Below are positions 31,093 to 41,388 of a DNA stretch of 64,000 bases, one piece after another. The notes beneath the pieces are model-generated. The model worked only from the letters and a program-made list of their open reading frames with translations. It had not been told where the DNA came from and did not search any database. The position numbers and the translations under genes are program-made. Source of the stretch: CAWKGC01 sp963849005 (GTDB lineage Bacteria; Pseudomonadota; Gammaproteobacteria; Burkholderiales; Usitatibacteraceae); contig CAWKGC010000023.1 of assembly GCA_963849005.1 (NCBI GenBank), positions 496,001 through 560,000 on the forward strand. The letters run 5' to 3'. The first letter of the stretch is position 1. Every line of letters begins with the position of its first letter.

Positions 31093-32235
31093 TCAGCGCA
31101 GGGCAAGCCGCCAGAGCGAAGTGACTTCGGCCGAGCGAGCGGCGTGGAGCGCGTCGGTTTCGTCGGATGCCTTGGGATGCTTCGGGCGCGCATCGGCCCG
31201 GTCCACGACCTTGAGTCCCGCCGCGTCGATGGCGGCGAGCAATCCTCCCGCGTCCGCAGTCCCAGGTGTTCCGCGAGGTCCGACAGGACCAGCCAGCCCT
31301 CCCCGCCTGGCTCCAGGTGCGCAGGCAACGCAGCGAGGAAGCCGCGCAACATGCCGCTCTCGAGGTCGAAGATGCCGCGCTCGATCGGCGAGCTCGGCCG
31401 TGCGGGAACCCAGGGCGGGTTGCACACCACCAGCGCCGCGCGTCCTTCGGGAAAGAGGTCCGCCTGCACGACTTCCACTTGCTTGGCCAAGCCAAGGCGC
31501 TCGAGGTTTTCACGCGCGCAGGCCAGCGCGCGCGGATCCATGTCCGTGGCGACAACGCGCTGGACGCCGCGCCGCGCGAGCACGGCCGCCAGCACGCCAG
31601 TGCCGGTGCCGATGTCGAAGGCCACGCTGTTCGACGGCATTGATGCCGGCAGGGGCGCATCGGCGACGAGTTCTACATACTCGCGGCGGATCGGCGCGAA
31701 CACCCCGTAGTGCGGGTGGATGCGCCCGCCAGTCGCCGGGATCTCGATTCCTTGCGGCGCCACTCGTGCGCTCCGATGAGGCCCAGCAACTCCCGCAGCG
31801 AAGTGACCGACGCGCCCTCGCCCGGCCCCCATGCTTCCGCGCAGGCTTGCCGCAGGTCGGGCGCACGCCGCAGCGGAATGCCATAGTCCTCGTCGAGCGG
31901 GACGAGCAGCATGCCCAGCGTTCGTGCGCGCTGCGATTGCGACTGGCGATGGAGATGGAAGGCGTCCACGGGCGATGCCGGCGGCTTCCGCTCGCCTTGC
32001 GCGGCTCGCGGTCGGCGCGGCTCGCCAGCGCGGTCAGCATTTGGCGCGCGTTCTGGAAGTCGCCCCGCCACAGGAGCGCGGTGCCCTGGCACGCGAGGCC
32101 GTAGGCGTCATCGGCCGTCATGCGGTCGTCGGCAATGACCATGCGCTTCGGCGGCGGCGCGCCGCTTTCCGAGCGCCAGCGCGCCGAGCGCGGCTCGCCG
32201 CCTTCGTTCCAGTGAATGGCCGGGAGATCGGCCAC
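31093..32235 (-). CDS. class I SAM-dependent methyltransferase (frameshifted)
   Basis: About 380 residues in four pieces. The C-terminal half is a Rossmann methyltransferase: VAFDIGTGTGVLAAVLARRG (SAM motif I), ATDMDPRALACARENLERLG, and VVCNPPWVP, the NPPW/NPPY motif of N6-adenine and N5-glutamine methyltransferases. The N-terminal half (IHWNEGGEPRSARWRSES ... DDAYGLACQGTALLWRGDFQNARQML) matches the extended relatives of this family. It starts with GTG (32233-32235), overlapping the stop of the MazG-like gene by one base. Substrate unknown; a protein or nucleic acid amide/amine is likely from NPPW. Confidence 0.8.
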
Positions 32236-32581
32236 TAGAGCTCGGTGTATTTCCTGGCGTTCCCGCGCGCCTTGTCCGCCGGATACCTCGCGGCGTTCGC
32301 GAGGAGCTTGCGCCTGGCCGCGTCGATCGGATCGATGCCGAGCTTGTCGCTCAGGCGGATGAGGTAGAGGAGGACGTCGGCGATCTCTTCATCCGCGGCC
32401 GCCAACGCTTCTGGCGACAGCCGCTTGCTCTGCTCGTCGGTGAGCCACTGGAACACCTCGAGCAGTTCGCCCGCCTCGGCGGACAACGCCATCGCCAGGT
32501 TCTTCGGCGAATGGAACTGGTCCAGACCCGCTTCGCTGCGAAGTCCTGCAACTGCTCGCGCAAGCTTTCAAGTTCGGTCAC
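32235..32581 (-). CDS. MazG-like nucleotide pyrophosphohydrolase (one frameshift)
   Basis: A small all-alpha NTP pyrophosphatase of the RS21-C6/MazG-like type, about 115 residues. The metal-binding helix pair is visible as SAEAGELLEVFQWL and DEEIADVLLYLIRLSDKLGID, the E-x-x-E and E-x-x-D pattern. The N-terminus TELESLREQLQDFAAKRVW is in another frame, joined by an indel near 32520; the start is GTG at 32579-32581. Such enzymes hydrolyse non-canonical or excess dNTPs, often dCTP-like. Translationally linked to the methyltransferase gene. Confidence 0.85.
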
Positions 32582-32665
32582 GTCATGCTCCCCGGCGTCC
32601 GCGCACACTGGCGAACGCGGCCATTTTGAACCACGCGTACCGTGGACGCACGGGCCGGGGCCGAA

Positions 32666-33441
32666 TCAGTCACCCCAGGCCTCGATGGATTGGTCGAGGC
32701 CCGCGCGGTAGTCGGGATATTTCGCCTTCCATCCCGGCACGCCCGGCTTCGGTGGCTGCGGTGGCATGGCGAGCGCCGTTTGCTGCATGTGCTCCTCGCG
32801 GATGATCACGCGGGCCAGCGGCTTCGCAATCCAGGGCAGGTGCAAGGGGTGCGCCCGGCCAATGCGACGCGCGAATGCATCCATCAGTTCCATGAATGAC
32901 AGCGGGACACCGTCGGTGGCGTAGAGGATCTTTCCCGCGTTGCGCGGCCTGCCCGCGGCAAGCAGGGCCGAAGCGGCATCGAGCTGGTGGAGGTGGTATT
33001 GCAGCGCCTTCGGGGAACCCGACCAGTACGGCCGGCCGAGGCGGAAGGCGGTTCGATAGGAACGCAGGTTGTCGCTTTCGGGGCCGTACAGGTACCGAGG
33101 CGCACCACGCAGGCAGGCACCGGGCCCGACAAGGCCAGGGATTCGCATTCGAGGATCGCTTCGACCGCAGACAGCAGCGGTTCCTCCACGCTCGCCCCGC
33201 TCTCGACCGCGTGCACGAAGGCGAAGCTCGCGTGGACCAGCATCGTCGCGCCGTCGTCTTGCGCAGCGCGCACCGCGCGACGCGTTCCGGCCCGGGCTGT
33301 GCGCGCGAAGTCCTTCCAGGCATGGCCGTCGTGCAACAGGCTGTTCGCCTGCTGCCCGGACACGTCGATGTGGATGCTGCCCGCGGCGCCGGGGAGGAGC
33401 TTGCCCAGCTCGGAGCGCGCTCCGGTAGTGGACGCTTGCAT
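32666..33441 (-). CDS. extended-SDR/epimerase-like protein lacking its Rossmann N-terminus
   Basis: Two pieces (join near 33108) give about 258 residues resembling the middle and end of an NAD(P)-dependent epimerase: MLVHASFAFVHAVESG for the active-site strand, RYLYGPESDNLRSY, YHLHQLDAASALLAAGRP and KILYATDGVPLSFMELMDAF. The usual N-terminal GxxGxxG dinucleotide motif is not found ahead of it; the upstream MAPEG stop lies only 56 bases away. The active-site tyrosine of YxxxK is not evident. It is either a 5'-truncated gene or a divergent family. Start uncertain (33441 or 33504). Confidence 0.55.
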
Positions 33442-33496
33442 CGACCCGGACGGCCCGACCTTAGCGCTTCGAGTCCGCGATGCCGGCATGTTCCGC

Positions 33497-33913
33497 TTAG
33501 ACAAGGGCGGAGATCATCATCGCCAGGCCGATGACGCTGGCCAGCCAGACGAGGGTGCGAAGGTAGACGATTCCGGCGTAATAGACCGGGATGTACAGGA
33601 CGCGCGACCAGAAGAAGATCTCGGCCCCCATGGCGACCCTCGGGCTCGTGGCTCCTGCTGCGTGGGCAACCAGGGCGATCCAGCGAACAGGATGAAGCCC
33701 TCCGCAGTGTTTCGCGCCGCACGGTCCGCCCGTCCTGCGAATGGGGTCGCTTCTGGCAGGTTGTCGCGGTTGCCCATCGCAATCACCGTTCCCGGTGAGC
33801 GTCCATGCCCTTGCCCGGATGAGGCTCGCGGCAAGCAGCGCAAGCCACGTGAGGATGGCCATGTAGATCACGAGCGAGAGGGTGGTGGTCAAAAGGATCT
33901 CCTTGCTGGTCAT
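33497..33913 (-). CDS. MAPEG-family membrane protein (two compensating frameshifts)
   Basis: About 138 residues with four membrane helices (start SKEILLTTTLSLVIYMAILTW; end ISALV). The central block reads NRDNLPEATPFAGRADRAARNTAEGFILFAG, the MAPEG signature with RADRAARNTAEG (RA..N..E), but only in a second frame between about 33680 and 33800. The flanks share the first frame, so the open frame looks unbroken while its centre is mistranslated. Bacterial MAPEG proteins of this kind are glutathione-linked or of unknown function. Confidence 0.8.
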   Translation of the reverse strand: MTSKEILLTTTLSLVIYMAILTWLALLAASLIRARAWTLTGNGDCDGQPRQPARSDPIRRTGGPCGAKHCGGLHPVRWIALVAHAAGATSPRVAMGAEIFFWSRVLYIPVYYAGIVYLRTLVWLASVIGLAMMISALV

Positions 33914-34082
33914 TGCGGCGAAATCGCCCGATCGAGCGGCATTCTGTTCCGGGCGCAAGGGTGGGTCAATGAAAGGTATCCTGTTCGACGCATTGACCGG
34001 GGATGCCTGCCGCCTCCGCTGCCTTGATGGAAATCAACACGATTGCAAGGCGCAAGCCGTAGCATCGCCACTGGACAAATCC

Positions 34083-35007
34083 ATGCTTACTTTCCTCCCC
34101 TCCTTTCTGCGCGGCGTCATAGCTGCGTCGCTGCTCGCGCTCAACACGCTGTTCTGGTGCTCGCTCCTGTTCCTGGTCGCTCTCGTGGAGCTGGTGTGCC
34201 GTTCAAGTCGGTTCGCGCGACGATCGACCGGATCCTGAACTGGATCGCGACGCAGTGGATCGCCGGCAACAGCGCGTGGATGCGGCTCACGCAACGCACA
34301 GAGTGGGATGTCGAGGGCATCGACGATCCGCGTACCAAGGCTGGTACATGGTCAACTGCAACCACCAGTCGTGGGTGGACATCCTCGTGCTGCAGCACCT
34401 GCTGAACCGCCGCATCCCGCTGCTCAAGTTCTTCCTCAAGCAGCAGCTGATCTACGTGCCGGTGATCGGGCCTGGCGTGGTGGGCGCTGGACTTCCCGTT
34501 CATGCGGCGCCATTCGCAGCCTACCTGAAGAAGCACCCCGAGAAGCGCCTCGAGGACATCGAGACGACGCGGCGGGCCTGCGAGAAGTTCGCGCTCGTCC
34601 CGACCAGCGTGATGAACTTCGTGGAGGGCACCCGCTTCCGGGCAGGGAAGCACGAGGCGCAGCAGTCGCCCTACCGGCACCTGCTCAAGCCCAAGGCCGG
34701 CGCCTGGCGCTGGCGCTTGGCGCGCTGGGAGACAAGTTCGACTCGCTGCTCGACGTCACCATCGTGTATCCGGACGGCGCGCCGACGTTCTGGCAATTCC
34801 TGCGGGGCGACGTGAAGCGAGTGGTGGTGCGCGCGCGGCGCGTCGCCATCCCGCCGGAATTTCGCGCCGGCAACTATTCCCGCGACTCGGCGTTCCGGAT
34901 GGCAGTTCCAGGACTGGCTGCAGGTGATCTGGCTGGAAAAGGACGCGCAGATCGATGCGCTGGAAGCGGTATCCTCGCGCAAAGCCCCACTGGAGCCAGG
35001 ACAATGA
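34083..35007 (+). CDS. PlsC/YihG-like acyltransferase (frameshifted)
   Basis: Lysophospholipid acyltransferase-type membrane enzyme, about 305 residues when four frame pieces are joined. The N-terminus is hydrophobic (LPSFLRGVIAASLLALNTLFW). The catalytic HX4D motif is NHQSWVDILV; FVEGTRF is the acceptor-binding FPEGTR variant with V for P; and VTIVYPDGAPTFWQFLRGD is the later conserved block. The C-terminus (FQDWLQVIWLEKDAQIDAL) resembles YihG-type members. Divergent from the MAPEG gene; its stop overlaps the ACT-domain gene (ATGA). Confidence 0.82.
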
Positions 35008-35561
35008 CAACCTCACTCGTGATCACCGCGATCGGCCCCGACCGCCCCGGCATCGTCAACCTGCTCTCCGACGTGGCGCGCCAATACGGCGCCAACTGGG
35101 CCGGCAGCCGCATGGCGAACCTCGCCGGGCAGTTCGCCGGCATGGTTCATTTCGAGGTGGCCGAGGCGAAGGCCGAACAGTTGGCGGCGGCGCTCAAGGC
35201 GCTGGAATCGTCGGACCTGCGCATCGTCATCGCGAAAAGCCCGCCCGCCGCCAGGCATGCTGCAACCCGCAAGGTGCGGCTGGAGCTGGTCGGCCACGAC
35301 CGGCCGGGCATCGTCCGCGACCTATCGCAGGCCCTCGCCGATCGCGGCGTCAGCATCGACGAGCTGCTTACGGAAGTGGCCGACGCGGCCATGTCCGGCG
35401 GCCCGCTGTTCAAGGTCAAGGCGCTGCTCGCCGTGCCGGAGGCGCTTTCGAACAGCGAACTGAAGCGCGGCCTGGAAGCGCTGGCCAACGAGATGATGGT
35501 CGACCTGGGGCTCGGGAGTAACCCGGCGCCCCGCGCGGTATCTACCTGGCGCCCGCCTTGA
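35004..35561 (+). CDS. ACT-domain protein, GcvR-like
   Basis: A 185-residue protein made of two ACT domains (about residues 4-80 and 88-165), each with the amino-acid-binding turn GPDRPGIV or GHDRPGIV. This is the architecture of GcvR, the glycine-cleavage regulator. No gcv gene is in the window, so the specific role is inferred. The start is coupled to the acyltransferase gene. The 3' end overlaps the convergent transglycosylase gene by 20 bases. Confidence 0.88.
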   Translation: MTTSLVITAIGPDRPGIVNLLSDVARQYGANWAGSRMANLAGQFAGMVHFEVAEAKAEQLAAALKALESSDLRIVIAKSPPAARHAATRKVRLELVGHDRPGIVRDLSQALADRGVSIDELLTEVADAAMSGGPLFKVKALLAVPEALSNSELKRGLEALANEMMVDLGLGSNPAPRAVSTWRPP

Positions 35562-37023
35562 CCTTGTCGACCGCCTCCTTCTGCGCGGCCCGGCTTTCCA
35601 TCATCAGGTGGTAGGCGATGTAGTACTTGTAGATGTTGCTGACGTAGGTCACCGTTTCCTGGCCGATCTTCTCGGCCGCGACGTATTCCACGTTCTGGAA
35701 CCAGACGTTGGGATCGAGCCCGCGCTTGGCGGCTTCCTTGCGCAGCTGAGGAATGCGGCCCGCGCCGGCGTTGTAGGATGCGAACGCGAACAGCGCCTTG
35801 TCCAGCTTGGTCATCGGCTCCTTGCCGTAGTACTGGTCGATCATGCAGCGCATGTACTTGATGCCGGCGTGGATGTTCGCCTCGGTCTGGGTGATGTCGC
35901 CCACCTTCATGTCTTTGCCGGTCGCGGGCATGACCTGCATGACGCCGATCGCGCCCACCGGGCTCTTCGCGTTCTGGTTGAGCTGCGACTCCTGGTAGCC
36001 CTGCGCGCCCATCAGCAGCCAGTCCACGTCGTACTGGTCGCCGTATTTCTGGAAATACTGCACCAGCGCCTGGAACTTCTTGCGCTCGTCCTCGGAGGCC
36101 GCGTTCTTCACGTACTTGACGTTCTTCAGGTAGCGCGTCAGGAGCTGGTTGCCGACCGCGGTCCCGACCTTGTTGCGCGCGACGAAATCGTCCAGCGCCG
36201 CCTTGAGCTGCGGGCTGCCCTTGCGGAACGCCCACGCGATGTCGCCGCCTTCGCGAACGGTGACGCTTGTCGTGCACGGTGAGCTTCGGGAAGATCTGCT
36301 TCCAGAAGTCCGCCTTGTGCTTGTCGACGACGAGGATGGAGACGAGCCCGGCGTTGAGCATCTCGAGCAGGTCCTCGTCCTCCAGCGTCTCGGGCGATTC
36401 CTTGAGCTTGCCGGCGGCTTTTTTTCCGCAGCGAATTTCTTGTTCAGCGCAACGAGGCTCTCGTAATAGCTCGAGGACTTGCGCACGAATATTCCTTGCC
36501 GGAAAGATCGTCCACGCTGGCGACGGCCGGTGAGGCCGGTCCCGTCACGACGACCTCGCTCACGTTGCCCAGGGCGGCAATGGTGAAGTCCACCAGCTTC
36601 TGGCGTTCCGGTGTGATGGTGAGGTTGGCGGCGGCGATGTCGCCCTTGCCCGCCGCCAGCGCCGGCAGCAGCTTGTCACGCGGCATGGGGATGAACACCA
36701 CCCGCACCTTCAGGTTCTTGTCCTTGAGTCTCTTCTCGGCGGCGAGTTTCTTGTTCAGTTCCGTCCTCGAAGAGGCGGAAGTAATCCACAACAACGCCGC
36801 GCTGCACGCCCTTGTCGCCGAAAAAGAAGGTCTTGCTGTGCACGGTCAGCACGCGAATGTGGCGCCGCTCGATCATGCCGTCCAGGTCGCCGGTCCACGT
36901 CCTTTGCATCTCCGTCGGATCGATGCTGAGGGTCCCGCCGGCCGCCTTCTGCTGGGCGAGCGCGGGAACTGCGAACAGGAGCCCGATGCATGCGAGATTC
37001 AGTGCGACTCGGCGAGCGTTCAT
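35542..37023 (-). CDS. membrane-bound lytic murein transglycosylase F-like (frameshifted)
   Basis: About 490 residues: a signal peptide (NARRVALNLACIGLLFAVPALA), a bacterial solute-binding type 3 domain (IRVLTVHSKTFFF, VVFIPMPRDKLLPALAAGKGDIAAANLTIT), then a C-terminal SLT domain with YQESQLNQNAKSPVGAIGVMQVMP carrying the catalytic glutamate (ES) and AFASYNAGAGRIPQL. This two-domain order is that of MltF. At least four indels between 36250 and 36790 disturb the first domain, while the SLT half is intact. Cleaves peptidoglycan with 1,6-anhydro product, at the outer membrane. Confidence 0.87.
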
Positions 37024-37039
37024 CACGGGACCCCTCTTG

Positions 37040-38073
37040 TCAGGTGCCGGCGACATTGACGCCGCCGCGGTTGCCGATCTCGATGGTGCCATAGCGCTGC
37101 GCAAAGCACCCCGGCAACGGCCTGTCGCCCGGCACGAAAGCCACAGCCTCAGCATGTGCCTCTTGCGATCGGGCTCCGGCCAGTCGACGAACCCGGTGCG
37201 GTCGTGCAGAAGGCTGTGGTTGTACACGAACTGCATGTCGCCGGGCTCGAGCCGCATGGTGAGATGGAGCCGTGGATCGTTCGCGAGCGCGTCGAAGCGA
37301 TCGAGCGCCTCGACGTGCTTCGCCGTCAGCCTGGGCGCATCGGCAAATCGCTGCGCGGAATCGATGTACTGGCGCTGGTATATGACCGTCAGGAACCCTG
37401 CGTGCCAGTTGAAGACCGGGATCGTGAAATAGGGCTTCTCGCCTGCCGGCACTTCCCCGCGCCGGTCCGTGGCGATGCCCTCGAACAGCAATGCCAGCAG
37501 GTCGGGCCAATCGCGGCGCAGCGCGTTGTAGATCGACACGGCACTCACAAGCAGGGAATCGCCGCCCTCGCGCGCCTCGTTCAGGCAGAGCAGGCCGACC
37601 ACGTCCGCGGAGTCGGTATGGAAGGTCTGCCGTTCCCTCGTCTGGTAGATCCGGGTGTTGGGATCGCGGCTGTCCGCACCGGTGTCGCGTACGTGGCCCA
37701 ACAGGTGGCCTGAAGCATTTTGCGAGCGCGTGCCGCCGATGTGGGCGCCGATGCCGACAAAGATGACCGACGACAGCGCCTCGCCGAGGCGCCCGACCGG
37801 AAGGCCGCGGATCACCTCGAAGCCGATGCCGCGAACCAGCGCTTCCCGCATCGCCGCGAGCTTCGCCTGCAAGGATGGCAGCGGGAAGTCTTCGGGCGTC
37901 AGCCGGTTGAGGTCCCTGCCATTGTCCAGGACGCGCCTCGCTGCGCCTTCCAGCTCGGCTACGTCCGCCTCAGACAATGCCCACCTCCATCGCCCGGGGT
38001 CAGGGCGCAACTCGGCCCCGTTCCACGCAGCCGGGATTGCAATTTGTTCCGGGATGCCGGGAGGAATGGGCAC
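37040..38073 (-). CDS. TauD/TfdA-family Fe(II)/2-oxoglutarate-like dioxygenase (one frameshift)
   Basis: About 344 residues. The metal ligands fit the HxD...H facial triad: QTFHTDSADVVGLL and NHSLLHDRTGF. TRIYQTRERQTFHTD and EGGDSLLVSAVSIYN are conserved stretches. The frame changes near 37120 and the C-terminus reads GCFAQRYGTIEIGNRGGV. Members of this subgroup hydroxylate small acids; the substrate cannot be read from the sequence. The stop lies 16 bases ahead of the transglycosylase start. Confidence 0.85.
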
Positions 38074-38214
38074 GCTTCGATTCCTGCGGAAAGGGACGCC
38101 GGGGTGCGTGGCAAGTGTGCCATCCTTGCGCGGCCGATAGAAAGGACCTCGTGGGACAACAGGGCCAGCGCGCCGCGCTCGAGGGCGACACGGCGAAGCA
38201 TTCGATTCCGGCGG

Positions 38215-38882
38215 CTAACCCTTGTCGAGCACGACGTCCCAGTTTGCAACGATCGAATCCGGCGCGAGGTCCTTCGTCGGCAGGAGGATGGTGGCAATCG
38301 CCCCTTCCCGGTTCGATCGCACCGCCTGCAGGAGCAGGTCCTTGTCGTTCAGCGGATCGCCGGGAAAGTACATTTGCGTGACCAGGCGGTTGGACTTGCC
38401 CGTTACTTCAAAATGGACATGGGGTGGTCGCATCCAGGTCGAGGTGGCCGGATAGGCGCCCGGCTTGATCGTCTTGAAGCGGTAGCGGCCCTCGCTGTCC
38501 GTGAATTGCACGCTGAAGCCCTCGAAATTCGGGTCCAGCGGCGCGGGATTGCGATCGCTGGGATGGGAGTACCGCCCCTGCGCATTGGCTTGCCAGATCT
38601 CGATCCGGGCACCCTTCACCGGCTGGCCGTCGACATTCAATACCCGGCCCGTCAGGTGGACGACCTGCCCTTGCGCGCGTCCGGTCTTGCCGGCGATGAC
38701 CGTCAGGTCTGCATCCTGGTCGAGGGGCTTGAGCACGGGGTAGAACGGCCCGAGGATTTCGCCCGGCGTGCGTCTCAGGCCTTCGGCAAGAACAGTACCT
38801 GCAACACCGGCAGCATGAATCCGGCAGCGGCGAGGGACATCCCGAGCATGCGGCGACGTGACATTCCGTTCTCTGCGTTCAT
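38215..38882 (-). CDS. Tat-exported intradiol ring-cleavage dioxygenase-like protein (one frameshift)
   Basis: About 222 residues. The start (38880-38882) gives NGMSRRRMLGMSLAAAGFMLPV, a twin-arginine signal. After an indel near 38785 the body reads TPGEILGPFYPVLKP, VVHLTGRVLNVDGQPVKGARIEIWQANAQGRY, GRYRFKTIKPGAYP and PPHVHFEV, the Tyr/His iron-binding pattern of protocatechuate 3,4-dioxygenase-type enzymes. Export by Tat is unusual for catechol enzymes but known in this extracytoplasmic subgroup. Divergent from the GYD-domain gene. Confidence 0.85.
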
Positions 38883-39056
38883 GGCGGCCTCCGAGGTTGT
38901 TTGTGTAGCCGGCATCTCCGGCGACAGGACATCCTGTTCGAATTCGCGATGCCATGCGCCCGATACTGTATCTCTTGCCGCGCATTCCGGGCAAAATCCG
39001 CGGACGCGCCCGCTTGAACCGGGTGACGTGCACCCAACCAAAGGAGGAGACAAGCC

Positions 39057-39377
39057 ATGCCCAAGTATCTTTTCGAAGCGCATTACACGTCCGAAGGCGC
39101 CAAGGCGATCGCGAGCAAGGGCGGCAGCGCGCGCAAGGCCGCCGTGGAGAAGGCCGTCAAGGGCCTCGGCGGCAAGCTCGAGTGTTTCTATTTCGCGTTC
39201 GGCGGCGTCGATGCCTTTGTGATCTGCGACCTTCCCGACAACAAGACCGCTGCGGCAATGGCGCTTGCCGTCAGCCAGTCGGGGTTGGCCGCGACCAGGA
39301 CCGTCGTCTTGCTGACCGGCGCGGAAGTCGACGCGGCAGCGAAGATTTCGGTCACGTACAAGCCGCCGGGGAAGTGA
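39057..39377 (+). CDS. GYD-domain protein
   Basis: A 106-residue protein matching the GYD family: YLFEAHYTSEGAKAIASKGGSARKAAVEKAVKGLGG and then FGGVDAFVICDLPDNKTAAAMALAV. Function unknown. AAGGAGGAG precedes the ATG at good spacing. It is followed by a small secreted protein on the same strand. Confidence 0.88.
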   Translation: MPKYLFEAHYTSEGAKAIASKGGSARKAAVEKAVKGLGGKLECFYFAFGGVDAFVICDLPDNKTAAAMALAVSQSGLAATRTVVLLTGAEVDAAAKISVTYKPPGK

Positions 39378-39421
39378 GCTCGCACGGCAGGTCCACAAGT
39401 CAAAGAACAGGGAGAGAGAAA

Positions 39422-39907
39422 ATGAAAACAATCGTGCGCAAGTGGGTTCTTGGACTGGCAGCCTTCGCTTTCGCGGCATCGATGTCGGGCGCCTCGGCCC
39501 AGTCGGAAAACGCGGGGATGGGCAACTGGAAGCTCAACGTCGAAAAGTCGAAGTACAGCCCGGGCCCCGCACCCAAGAGCCTGAATATCAAGTTCGAGCC
39601 GGCCGGCAAAGGTGTCAAGGTCACCACCGATGGCGTCAATGCCGACGGCAGCAAGAACGCGACCGAATACACGGCCAGCTACGACGGCAAGGATGTTCCA
39701 TACAAGGGGTCGCCGGCCACCGACACCGTGTCGCTCGTGCGGAAGGACGCGAATACGACCGTGCGCACCGACAAGAAGGCGGGCAAGGTGGTGGCGACCC
39801 TGACGCGCGTCGTGGCCAAGGACGGCAAGAGCTTTACTGTCGCCGTTGTGGGAACCAACGCCAAGGGCGAACCTGTCAATCACATGCTGGTGTGGGACAA
39901 GCAGTAG
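39422..39907 (+). CDS. small secreted hypothetical protein
   Basis: A 161-residue protein with a signal peptide (KWVLGLAAFAFAASMSGASA, cleavage near ASAQ). The mature part is polar and lysine-rich, with predicted beta-strands (GNWKLNVEKSKYSPGPAPKS; TDGVNADGSKNATEYTASYDG). It is related by look to secreted proteins whose N-terminus reads GxWKLN..KSK, a pattern common in lipocalin-like hypotheticals. Function not recognised. Probably cotranscribed with the GYD gene; a hairpin follows the stop. Confidence 0.75.
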   Translation: MKTIVRKWVLGLAAFAFAASMSGASAQSENAGMGNWKLNVEKSKYSPGPAPKSLNIKFEPAGKGVKVTTDGVNADGSKNATEYTASYDGKDVPYKGSPATDTVSLVRKDANTTVRTDKKAGKVVATLTRVVAKDGKSFTVAVVGTNAKGEPVNHMLVWDKQ

Positions 39908-39921
39908 CAGCACGCGTGCGG

Positions 39922-39954
39922 GCCGGGCCGCTCACGGCCCGGCGCCTGCTTTTA
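39922..39954 (+). terminator. hairpin after the secreted-protein gene
   Basis: A perfect 9-bp stem (GCCGGGCCG/CGGCCCGGC, CTCA loop) 15 bases after the stop, followed by GCCTGCTTTT. The T-run is offset from the stem, so termination may be modest. The final bases overlap the stop codon of the convergent anSME gene. Confidence 0.6.
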
Positions 39955-41255
39955 CGTCCGCGGCAAGGGGACGGGCGGCGCCCTGCGCATTTGCGCCGCC
40001 ATTCGCTTCGCCACGGGAGTGGCGTGCGCAAAGAAATGCTTGAGGCCACGGCAGAGGTAGTTCAGCCCGGCTCGCCTTCCGGCGTGCGCGGAAGCGGTTC
40101 TTCGGGCACTCGCCCCAGCAATCCGTAGGATACTCACACGTTGCAGTATGCGGGCAGCGACTCCGACTTGGCATAGCCGAAATTCACCTGATCGGGCGAG
40201 AACACCATGTCGCCGAGTGACCGCTCGCAGATGTTGCCCAGCCGGTACTCGGGATAGACGTAGTGGTCGCAGGCATAGACGCTGCCGTCGTGCTCGATCG
40301 CCACGCCCTTTCCGCAGGTCTCGCGAAGATGCAGATCTGCGGCGGCATACCCATGTGCTGCACCACCAGCGTCTCGCAGAAATTGATCAGCACCTTGCCG
40401 ACATCCCGCGCGAGCCACTCGTCCCACACCTTCGACAGGAAGTAGCCGTATTCCTCGGGGTCGACCGACCACGGCGTGACGACCGAAAGCGGATGGTCCG
40501 GCCTGGCCGCGGGCTTCCCACGACCGGCAGCGCTCGAGGGTCCCAGTTCTGCGGCGCGGTCGTCTCGAAGCGCGCGGCTCGACGATCGGGATGAACTGCA
40601 GGTAGGTCGAGCCCAGTTCGCGGCGCAGGAAGCGGTAGACGTCGAGCGGCCGCGAGGCATTGAAGCGGTTCACGCAGGTGAGCGTGTTGAACGGTACGCC
40701 GATGCGCTTCAGCATCTTCGCCGCCGCCATACACGGCGTCGAAGGTCGGCTCGCCCTGCTTGGTGACGCGGTAGCGGTCGTGGATCTCGTTCGGCCCGTC
40801 GATGCGACAGGCCCGACCAGGAAGCGGTGCTGCTTGAGGAACGCTCGCCCAGTCCTCGTCGAGCAGCGTGCCGTTGGTCTGCAGGTCGTTCTCGATCCGC
40901 TGGCCGGCCTTGGCGTACTTGCGCTGCAGCGCGACGACCTTGCGGAAAAAGTCGAGCCCCATCAGGGTCGGCTCGCCGCCCTGCCACGAGAACACGACCT
41001 CGTCGCCGGTGACGCTCTCGATGTAGTCGCGGACGAAGCGCTCGAGCATGTCATCGTGCATGTGCGCCGCCGCCCGGGCCGTCGGGCAGCGTCTGCTTGC
41101 TCAGGTAGAAGCAGTAGGTGCAGTCGAGGTTGCAGGCGGAGCCGGCCGGCTTGGCCATGACGTGGAAACGCCGCTTCGCGCGCGTGCCCAAGCCACTGCG
41201 GGGCATGGTACTTGTCCGCGGGGCCAATCTGTTCGATCGCAGGGAGCTTGGTCAT
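39952..41255 (-). CDS. anaerobic sulfatase-maturating enzyme, radical SAM (frameshifted)
   Basis: About 430 residues in six or more pieces. The radical-SAM cluster motif is NLDCTYCFYLSK (CxxxCxxC with an upstream Cys). VVFSWQGGEPTLMGLDFF is the GGEP box and FLVGLSIDGPNEIHDRYR a further anSME block. The SPASM-type C-terminus shows ETCGKGVAIEHDGSVYACDHYVYPEYRLGN, then CEYPTDCWGECPKNRF and GLNYLCRGLKHFFAH. anSMEs convert an active-site Cys or Ser of sulfatases to formylglycine. No sulfatase gene is in the window. Confidence 0.85.
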
Positions 41256-41388
41256 GGTCCGGCCATGGTTGCTTCGACCAATCTGCCAGAACTGCGAACC
41301 CTCGATTTGCGCCAAATCAAGGCGACCGGGACCTCAGCGCGAGAGCTTGAAATCCCACTCCTGGTCGAGCGGCCCGTAGAGGAGCAGG

